From Fragilariopsis cylindrus CCMP1102 (Eukaryota; Bacillariophyta; Bacillariophyceae; Bacillariales; Bacillariaceae), in assembly GCA_900095095.1 (NCBI GenBank), contig FMBT01000348.1, positions 124,001 to 188,000 of the forward strand: a DNA stretch of 64,000 nt, read 5' to 3'. The notes beneath the pieces are model-generated. The model worked only from the letters and a program-made list of their open reading frames with translations, did not search any database and was not told the origin of the DNA. Position numbers and translations under genes: made by a program. Numbering within the stretch: the first letter of the stretch is position 1; each line of letters opens with the position of its first letter. This document shows positions 56,160 to 64,000 of the stretch, piece by piece.

Positions 56160-57937
56160 ATGAAGATTATGGCGATCAACACGAAAACAATTCCAATTGT
56201 ATTCCCTACATCCGCGATACTGCTCCTCCTGATCTTACTACTAGAAATACCGCAAAATACGAATGGGGATGTACTATCTAGAAAAGTCGTCCCCCGGTGT
56301 GAAGAAGGTTGTCATTGTCTTGGGGCTGATGAAATTGGAGGGTGTCCTGCGCTACCACCTTCGATCGAAGAAAAGACACTAAAAACGTTCCGAGCACTAA
56401 CTCACACCAATCCTTTATTTATCAAATGTGATCCGTTCCAAAGTACAGATTGTGTTATTGCCTTGGAAGAGGGCGAAGCTTGCACAGTTGAGTTGATCGC
56501 CCCAGAACTAACTACAACAGAGTCTTGTCCGATTGGTTATTCGTACAGGTAAGCATTTTTTTAAACTTTGTCTTTGTGGTATTCATCGCCGACATCGATT
56601 ATATGTTGTTACTTACATCATAACTTGTCTTTTGAATTCGAAACATTATTCCAATAATTAATTGCATATAAAGGCTCCAAACGATGCCCTCCCTCGACGA
56701 ATCCATTGCCGCCGGCTCTTACATTACGCATACTGGACCTTGTGGTACGTGCAGCTCTTTGGAAGATCTTGCTATCATGATCGAATATCCGAATTTGCCA
56801 TACAAAGGATATCAATGTTTCTGGAGTTCAAATGGTATGGCTGATTTGAATGCTGCAGTTTCGTGTTACCAAGACATTGGCTTCACTCTGAGCTGCGCCA
56901 GAACGTTGGCCTCGTATCAAAGTAATATCGTAGACGAAGGTTGTGGGTATGAGTGCTCGGCATGGGCATACGACGGCAGCAAAGGAGGAAGTAAGTACTT
57001 TTTTTGTTTTAAATATTCAACATTCTTAGACATGAACATGAGCTTTATTTTCATCTTTGTTGTTTGTGTGGCCTCTAATCTTATCTTTCTTTTAAATCCT
57101 TCCTTTTTTCTCTAAGCGAGCTGTGCACAAAGTAGTTGTGAAGCGTGTCTTGGTGATTATGGTATTGATAAACAATTCCAATTGGTAGCGGGAAGGACTT
57201 ACGCGAATTCTGGTTACCCGTCCATGACAGCCCGACAATGTTCTGCTATTGCACCTATCGACGTGATCGGTGGAGGTGACATTTGCCTCGTCAAGCCACC
57301 CGTTCAAACAACAGCTCCATCGATCGCCCCCGTGATTCAGACGACGCCCCAACCCACCACTTTGGCTCCCGTACCTGTACCGATCGTAACAGCAGCACCC
57401 ATGAATCCAACCGCTCCACCCACATCAATTGTAACAGCAGCACCCGTCAGTCCAACCGCTCCACCCACATCAGTCGTAACAGCAGCACCTATCAATCCAA
57501 CTGCTGCACCCGCATCAATCATCACGGCTTTTCCTACGTTAGCACCTGTTCTACTTCCAACATCCTCATTGAGCTATCAACAATGCCTCAATACCGCTGC
57601 TATTGAGGTTCGAATGGGAGCATTATCTGGAGGATCTGGGGTAATATGTGACTGCACCAATGCTGAAAAAGGAGAAACAAACATCCCCATATGTTACTCC
57701 AGCGCAGATCGCAATCAAGATACAATCTGTGCAATCCAATTCGGTGAATGTCTAACGGTATCTGATTGTTGTGCTGCGGGCACTAGAACATGTAGAAATA
57801 ATATGTGTAGAACAGCAGCTAGAACAGGCTTAAAGACTAGCCTTCGTCTAAGTACACGCGGAGGAGCCGCAAGAAATCGTGCCGCTTACAATGAAAACGG
57901 AACCAATCGGCGCAGAACAATTCGAGGAAGAGTTTAA
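56160..57937 (+). CDS. Secreted cysteine-rich protein with TAAP repeats
   Basis: Three exons: 56160-56548, 56674-56990 and 57117-57937, in frame, 508 residues. The start is the ATG of MKIMAINTKTIPIV, followed by a strong signal peptide core (ILLLLILLLEIP). The first 230 residues are cysteine-rich with pairs such as CEEGCHCLG and GPCGTCSSL, and fit an extracellular disulfide-bonded fold I do not recognise. A Pro/Thr/Ala-rich linker has three tandem 15-residue repeats (IVTAAPMNPTAPPTS type), probably glycosylated. The C-terminal domain has nine cysteines beginning VICDC and ending CRNNMCR, then a basic tail. The same cysteine pattern ends the trypsin-like protein next door. Likely secreted or cell-wall associated. 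Confidence 0.8.
57382..57530 (+). repeat. 45-base tandem repeat encoding VTAAPxxPTAPPTS
   Basis: Three units and a partial fourth, in frame in the secreted protein's linker; shared core ACAGCAGCACC. Confidence 0.85.
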
Positions 57938-59257
57938 AATAAGAAGTCATATCCCGTATATCAAAATGGTTCATGGTGAAAATCTCAAGTGGTAATAAAA
58001 ATAACACTATCCTCAACACTCTCTTTTCACAAAACAATGCGACACGAGAGATACAGAAAGAAAAGAGAAACCAAGAACTGGGATAGTTTGTATAATAGGT
58101 AACATAACGGTAACGCTGTGATTAGTTTGTACCAACGCAATAATATGCCAGTAGATCTGAGGTTTCAATCAACTGTTGTTTTGTTTCGGAATAGCTACCG
58201 GCAACTGTGTTTTTGAATGTCTTGGTAATATCTATCATTTTGTACCCTACAATCAGTGCGTGTATATTGGACCTCTGTTTTAAAATGAAATAAAACCTTT
58301 GAGGGGGGAGAATGAACAGTAATGTATATTAAATTTATTTATTATGGATCCATAACTTATAAATAAATAATTATAGTTGAAATTGAAATTTTGAATTGAG
58401 TTGACCTATCCATGATGACTGATGATAATGGCCGTTAAAAAAGCATTTAAGTACAGATTGCGTAGATTTCTAGACAAACCTAGCTAGACCGTTACTAAGC
58501 AAACAAGAGATGGGTTAAATCTTGCACACTTTTAAATACTGCAGACATTATTTCTATATAACTTGTTATTTAAAAGCTGCCACTTTGCTCCTCCCCGTAT
58601 TAGAAAGACTAAAAAGTCAACAGTTGACCTGCCTATTATTCTATACTAATATATTGTTTACTTAGGTACATAGACATTATTTCTAATTATGGAAAGATCT
58701 ATCATTTTTGAAAAATTGGGCAAAAATTCCTGCTCGTTCTTGTATGGCTAAAAGATTTCCGAGTTTTACTTTTCATGCTGGGTTAGTTAAGTTAGCTAGT
58801 ACTATAGTAGACTAACTTAACTAACAAAGGTTATCTCCTTAAATTTTGGTGATGTGTAGTGTGGTGTGGAATCAGCTACTTCTATTTCGATGATCAAAAT
58901 ATAGGACTCAAAAAAAGTTCCTTCCTGTACATAGTACAGATGATACAGTACCAAAGAAAATGAATGAATCAAGCATGATCAATCACCATCAACATTTTAA
59001 TCTTCATTTTCTCAAATTACCCCAAACCTTAATTTAACACACTCACTTTTTTAGCGAGCGATTTGTTGATGATGTCGATGATTTTTGCGATTGTATCACA
59101 GTGGTTACTGTATTTCACACTCAGAAATCCGAAATAACATGCATTATTGTAGCCCTGTTTGACACACAGAACTTGTGCACTATCTCCCCCTTCTGTCGTC
59201 GTATCTACATTCAATCCCAAGCCTTATTCTCTATGAGGTTTCATTAAACGAAGAGAC
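57938..59257. other. Intergenic stretch with a dispersed repeat copy
   Basis: No gene supported. It holds repeat copy 2 at 58553-58644 and TACAGTA at 58944, 308 bases upstream of the protease. A minus-strand open piece at 59029-59220 lacks an ATG. Confidence 0.5.
58553..58644 (-). repeat. Dispersed repeat, copy 2
   Basis: Reverse complement of the segment at 15482-15565, sharing GTCTTTCTAA, AGGAGCAAAG and the GGCAGCTTTTAAATAACAAG block. No coding remnant adjoins it, which fits a severely 5'-truncated LINE tail. Confidence 0.75.
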
Positions 59258-61353
59258 ATGAAAAAGTATCAGGCGCAACCTAAGGCTTTTGCTCTATTAG
59301 TCATAGGTTGCATTTTGTTCTTAAACTCCAAGGACTCATTTGTCTTTGCCCAATACCATCATGTTGACGAGATAATACCACAGACGCAACGACGGCGTGC
59401 GATTATCAATGGAAGGGTCGTTGTAGATCCCTCTAGCGCCCAGTTTTTTGCCAGATCAGGACAAGATCAAAATGAATCGACCACAGATTACCTCTGTGGT
59501 GCCTCTTTAATTCATGACGATATGTTATTGACAGCTGCTCATTGTCAAGGGGCGTTCAACTATGGAGTTTTGTTGTACGACCCAGATACAAACGATTATA
59601 CTCGAGAGGCTACCGTTGATCTTCAGATTCGATACCCATACTTCAATAGGAAGGACATGCACAACGATCTTTTGTTGCTACGATTGTCGAAGCCCATAAC
59701 CGACATTAAACCTGCGATGATGAACCGCGACGATTCGATGCCCACACACGACAACAATGTTATGAAGGCTTATGGCTTCGGCAAAACCTCATCAGATGAA
59801 CCGTCGTCCGATGCGTTAAGAGAAGGTTTTTTCCGGTACATTACCAATGATGAATGCTCAGAAAGGATCAGGTCGACGCGTACTAAAATATACGATGATG
59901 TTTTATGCGCTGACCCGGCTTCTATGATGGATGTCGCGGGCACAAATACCTATGCCGTAGGATATAGTAATGATAATAGGGGAAGCAGCATTTGCCAAGG
60001 AGATAGCGGGGGGCCGTTAATGGACGCAACGAGTAACCTTTTATTGGGCGTCGTCTCATGGAATTTTTTATGTAAAGTCGATAATCTTCCTGATGGATTT
60101 ATCCGTACGTTTCTTTCTTCTTTTTGCCAATATCGTCAACATATATTGTTGGGGCAGATGATGGCTCTGTTGAAGATTTTGTTCTTTGTCGTCGTCGTCG
60201 CTTATTTATCTTTATTTTTCTTCTTCTTCTTCTTCTTCTTCTTCTTCTTCTTCTTCTTCTTCGTTTTTAGGTGTGTCTTATTTTCGCGATTGGATTAACG
60301 AACGTAAGTTATTTTGACCGTATGTACGTATGTATGTATAGATGTATATACTTTGCCATTCCAACCGCTCGCAATACACTCACTAAGTCAGGAAAAAAAT
60401 TATCAGAGATTTGTTTCTATTCTAGAAATCCACTATCATTAAATAACGAATGTCCCTCTGGTACAACACCCCCTTCACCTGCTGAAGATTCGGTGGAGGT
60501 TCTATTCATTTTCGAGCATGACTTTTATCCAGAAGAGACGGTTTTTCGTGTTCTTTCCAAAGATAGCAACATCCCCCCCTATGCAGGTCCGAGATATGTT
60601 CCTAGTCGTAACAGTGCTTGGACGTCTCGTTTACATTTACTTCCGGTAGGTGCTAAGTTAATAATGACGGTTATTTTTAGATGCAGGAGATAAAAATTTT
60701 GGTACAGTGTTGAATTATATTGTCGTCCTCATCCTTTTTCCTTTTTTCCTCAACATTTTTAAATGTTTAATAAAAATATACAGGGTGATTACGTGCTAGA
60801 AATTTCGGATGTAGTAGGAGACGGCCTTAGGGGTGGCACCAGTGGTAGCGATCAAATGGGCTCTTGGAAAATGACAGCGTTGTACGAAGAAAATAACGAA
60901 ACAGAATTGGCTTCGGGCGGTGCAGATTTTTCCAGTATAGTTCTCGTTGATTTCGTAGTAGAAAACAGAAGAAGTCAACGACTAGTTCCGGGAGAAAACG
61001 ATAACCAACAGTCAAATGAATGTCTATTAGAGAAGGTAGCAGAAGAGCGAAGTCTTGGACCATCTTCGGGGATCGTTTGCGACTGTGTCAAGAATGTATC
61101 GTCGTTGTCGACGTCGTTTGGACAATCGGAATTGAGTTGTTTTGATACCAACACTAGTTCCATTTGTGCATCTAATTGGGGTGCATGTGGTGACGGCTTA
61201 TCCTTAAAATGCTGTGGGAATCGACGATGTTCAAATGGACGATGTAGGTTTGTTTCGCAAGGCCGAGACGATAGGAGAATTCCTTTGCTAATGAGTGAGG
61301 ATGGAGGTTCAGAGGGGACCGTGCGAGGGTCACGTAATGTAGGTCAACGATGA
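59258..61353 (+). CDS. Secreted trypsin-like serine protease with cysteine-rich C-terminal domain
   Basis: Four exons: 59258-60104, 60271-60303 (33 bases), 60407-60645 and 60784-61353, in frame, 562 residues. The N-terminus is a signal peptide (FALLVIGCILFLNSKDSFVF). The S1 domain has the activation strand RRRAIINGRVV and all three catalytic residues: His in LLTAAHCQG, Asp in MHNDLLLLRL and Ser in CQGDSGGPL. The short exon 2 gives the final strand VSYFRDWIN. After it comes an unrecognised beta-rich domain (VEVLFIFEHDFYPEETVFRV; DYVLEISDVVGDGLRGG) and then a nine-cysteine module (GIVCDC ... CCGNRRCSNGRCR) shared with the upstream secreted gene. It probably cleaves extracellular proteins after basic residues, but specificity is not proven. 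Confidence 0.88.
60218..60262 (+). repeat. (TTC)n microsatellite in protease intron 1
   Basis: About 15 TTC units directly before the TTTTTAG acceptor of exon 2; it acts as the pyrimidine tract. Confidence 0.9.
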
Positions 61354-62292
61354 CATTCTCGCATAGAGAATTTTTACTGGATATTGAAGGGCGCTGAATG
61401 TTGCTGTATAGTTACTACCGAACCATTATGACAAAAACGATAATTTAAGATGACAAGCTAAAAGAGCTTGACAATTAGTTTAGTGGAAATATCAAAGGTC
61501 TTCTACCATCTTTCAGATGACAACATAGCGCTGCTGTTATAGGTGATGAAAGTTATTCACAGATGTCGTTTGCAATCGTAAAGAGCAGTCTCATTTTTTT
61601 TGATACATGCACTTTTGTTGGCAGACAAAGATGTCGAATTTGATTCGTCTTGTACTTGAGTAAAGAGAAAACATGAATTCAATTACGAGTCAAAGACACC
61701 AAAGCTATGCGATCATATGCAGTATTATTATTTGTTTTGTTACTATTAAACAGCCTTCAAGAAGGATCATTATTATTACTACAAATAAAACAATATGAAT
61801 AGTAGCAATCAATGAAACCAACTGCAATATAACACTTTCAGAAGTATGTCTAAATCATGGTTAGAAGAGCATTTCCATCATAGTTTTGATGCCATTTATC
61901 ATTCTTCTACTTTAAAGTAAACATTTTATACAATAATAAGATTGATGATGCATAGTGACCTCTTTATCTCTCCTCATTCTTCTTACAAACACTACCATAT
62001 CATGGCAGGATGGGATAGGATGGGATTAGCTAGGTTAACTTCAAGTGAAAAAGTAGAGAAATATAGACCTAACACACAATAATGACACGACTGATTGCTG
62101 AGAGTGAGAATTTCCTATTGTAGACCCATTTTTCGGTAGAAGAATCTACTGGATTAAAGGCTAGTTCTACAGTAAATTGGTTCTGGCTCCCTGGCTTTCC
62201 CCATACATTCCTTTTCTTTTGATCACAACACAAATTATTAATGGATTATATATAAAATATGTACTGCAGTTCCAATTTTTATTACTATTATA

Positions 62293-62505
62293 CTCTTTTT
62301 TGAAGTAGTGTAGTGTTGTCAGGTGTGTTTTAAATATATTGAATCCACCTGAAAATTTTGAAAATGTTGCTTTCTGGTGTAGATAGCCTCTATTTTCTGA
62401 GAAAAAACAGTATGTTTCATAACAAAAAACTGACTTTTCCAGAATTTTTCAAGTTGATTCTGTGTTGTTAGAAATGCCTGATAGCCCTACACTACTTCAA
62501 AAGAG
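62293..62505. mobile_element. Candidate small hairpin MITE
   Basis: Terminal inverted repeats of about 30 bases: CTCTTTTTTGAAGTAGTGTA on the left and the complement of TACACTACTTCAAAAGAG on the right, with further inner inverted similarity (GAATCCACCTGAAAA against TTTTTCAAGTTGATTC). The total is 213 bases. No clear target duplication. Only one copy was seen in this window. Confidence 0.5.
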
Positions 62506-62586
62506 CACAAAAATTGTGTAAGGAAACTTTTATAAATAATATATATTATATTATATCCTAATAGTCATTAAAAAGTGGAACTACAA

Positions 62587-62636
62587 TATATATATATATA
62601 TATATGTAGCTATATATATATATATGTATATAATAT
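62587..62636. repeat. AT microsatellite
   Basis: Two TA runs separated by GTAGC and GTA. Confidence 0.85.
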
Positions 62637-63121
62637 TAGAGCATTATCTGACATCATTGCTATTGATTGCCTACTGTCCCTATACTAATGATTTATATGA
62701 GGCTAAGGTTTGACTCACATGTATGATGCATATCGGATTTTTAGGACAAACCACCAAACAATATTGATTGGTATTGTTGTTGCGCCATCATGAAATATAT
62801 ATTGTGATATGATGACGCCTGCCGATCAAACAAAAAACAAATGGAAGAATTTGACATGCTCGGCGTCTGTTTGTTGTGCATGACACACATAGCCTTCGTT
62901 CCAACGATGCAAAACGGAGTCGCAGCATTTTTTTGAATTATTGTGACTAGCGCTAAGTTACCGTAGATGACGATTGTAAATACTAAATACGGTTTTATGG
63001 AAAAACTTTTCTAATAATTATTGCGGATTGGCCACAAACCATTGGCTTTTCTTCTATTATTTCTAAAGTACATTATCCGCACTTTTATCGGTCGAAGTAA
63101 GAGTTATAATATTGAAAAAGT

Positions 63122-63886
63122 ATGATGATGAAAGCTCCATCCATCTCGATCCTATCAAAGTTATTTCTTATACTTGCACTTTCCGGTGCCAGTTTGAAAT
63201 GCAGTAGTGCTTCCGACGACACCCTACCTACGAAAGAAGTGAGAAGCAATGGTGGGTTCAGATCCAAAGAAGCTTAATTGTCAATGGTGTGGGTTCAGAT
63301 CCCACCAAGAGAAGCTTTTACGTCAAGTCTGCAATTGATCGACTTGACTACACATCAGACGTCTTATGCGGGGCTACATTGATCGCGCCTGATATTGCTA
63401 TAACCGCTGCGTAAGTCCTGATTGTATACAGTAATACGAGTTGAGTTGAATTGAGTTGAATTGAATTGAATTGAATTGAATTGAATTAAGTTGAGTGTTA
63501 GATGCCGATCGCAAGAAAAAACTCACCGCATTACTACTCTACTCCTCTCTTTTCTTCTGTTGTGGGAATCGATGTTCTTGTTCTGATGTCTATCCATTCA
63601 TGAAACAGCCATTGTCAGGGAGCGTTCAACAATGGGGTTCTCATCTTAGATGGTAATACCAACGACTTCACGCGTTTGGTATCCATCGATAAAGTAAGTT
63701 TATCGTGTCAAGCATGCATGGAAATTGTTTTTATGTATTATTTCTTCTTCCTTTTCGAAACTGCTTTGGACGACTTTGTGACATATCTCACATCTAGAAT
63801 CTGGTATTAAATTGTATTTTTCACCATAGCAAAGAAGGCATCCTGGGTGGTCAATCAATAGGGAGAGTCTCAACTTTGATATTTTG
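63122..63886 (+). CDS. Second trypsin-like protease, possibly broken, running off the window
   Basis: Exons: 63122-63410, 63609-63693, 63830-63886, continuing beyond 64000. The start MMMKAPSISILSKLFLILAL is a signal peptide. The protease part reads QRSLIVNGVGSDPTKRSF, LCGATLIAPDIAITAA|HCQGAFNNGV (the catalytic His spans the intron), and ESLNFDIL with the catalytic Asp. It is a paralog of the 59258 gene. The signal-peptide frame and the protease frame differ, and the join falls in a small imperfect tandem duplication (CAATGGTG...GGTTCAGATCC at 63248 and 63282), so this copy may be a pseudogene or the duplication may be an assembly error. Introns interrupt the S1 domain where the paralog has none. 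Confidence 0.65.
63432..63495. repeat. GAATT pentamer tandem repeat
   Basis: About eleven imperfect GAATT/GAGTT units in the first intron of the second protease. Confidence 0.9.
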
Positions 63887-64000
63887 GTAAGTCAAATTGC
63901 ATTTTGCGACAACGCATGAATTTGTCGTCTCAAAAAAAACAGAAACAAGAAAACAAAGTTTGGACTTCATATCTAACGGAACATGGGTTTCTGATGGTTT

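Larger units (their letters stand above)
61354..63121. other. Intergenic stretch with small repeats
   Basis: No gene supported. It contains a candidate MITE at 62293-62505 and an AT microsatellite at 62587-62636. Confidence 0.5.

Noticed and set aside
59029-59220. 63-codon minus-strand open frame upstream of the protease
   Set aside because: No ATG, and it overlaps the probable promoter of the protease.

Overview
This window looks like nuclear DNA of a diatom, or a very close stramenopile alga. The genes have short GT-AG introns of roughly 80-300 bases. Several proteins start with a signal peptide followed by a cleavage motif of the ASAFAP type (SSAFAV at the nitrite-transporter-like gene, NAFAP at 33.6 kb, AGAFV at 45 kb), the bipartite plastid address of algae with secondary plastids. 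The complete LTR element is a Copia of the kind common in diatoms. A formate/nitrite transporter and a front-end desaturase fit the same picture. I cannot name the species.

Layout. 0-1.3 kb: a TPR protein cut by the window edge. 2.2-3.8 kb: a nest of TTAA-flanked small transposons. 4.7-5.1 kb: an unrecognised spliced gene. 5.7-7.3 kb: a plastid FNT (NAR1-like) transporter. 8.6-9.9 kb: TFIIF beta, divergent from a papain-like gene with one frameshift at 10.7-12.3 kb. 12.8-13.5 kb: a decayed Rossmann-fold gene. 13.9-32.8 kb: a repeat-rich block with LINE-type remnants, a reverse-transcriptase fossil, an old integrase fossil split by a young Copia (21.4-29.4 kb), itself entered by a TTAA element, and a coiled-coil ORF. 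33.6-36.7 kb: a repetitive plastid-targeted protein with a tandemly duplicated exon pair. 37.4-39.5 kb: a cytochrome b5 desaturase. 40.2-43.5 kb: a PhyH-type dioxygenase with a retroelement fossil in one intron. 45-54.3 kb: a compact gene block (NUMOD3 repeats, Snu23/ZMAT2, Arp10-like, RRM, phosphate-translocator-like, small secreted protein). 56.2-64 kb: a cluster of secreted genes, comprising a cysteine-rich protein and two trypsin-like proteases.

How the parts relate. The housekeeping genes (TFIIF beta, Snu23, Arp10, RRM) are unrelated in function but share compact structure. Many have the short motif TACTGTA (or its complement TACAGTA) within about 60-320 bases of the start codon. The plastid-targeted genes would serve nitrite import and unknown plastid roles. 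The secreted cluster is linked by one cysteine-rich C-terminal module shared by two neighbouring genes.

The most interesting leads are that nine-cysteine module, the TACTGTA promoter motif, the TTAA element family with tRNA-promoter-like boxes, the divergent papain-like gene, and the NUMOD3-repeat plastid protein. All functional statements come from reading motifs by eye; no search was run.
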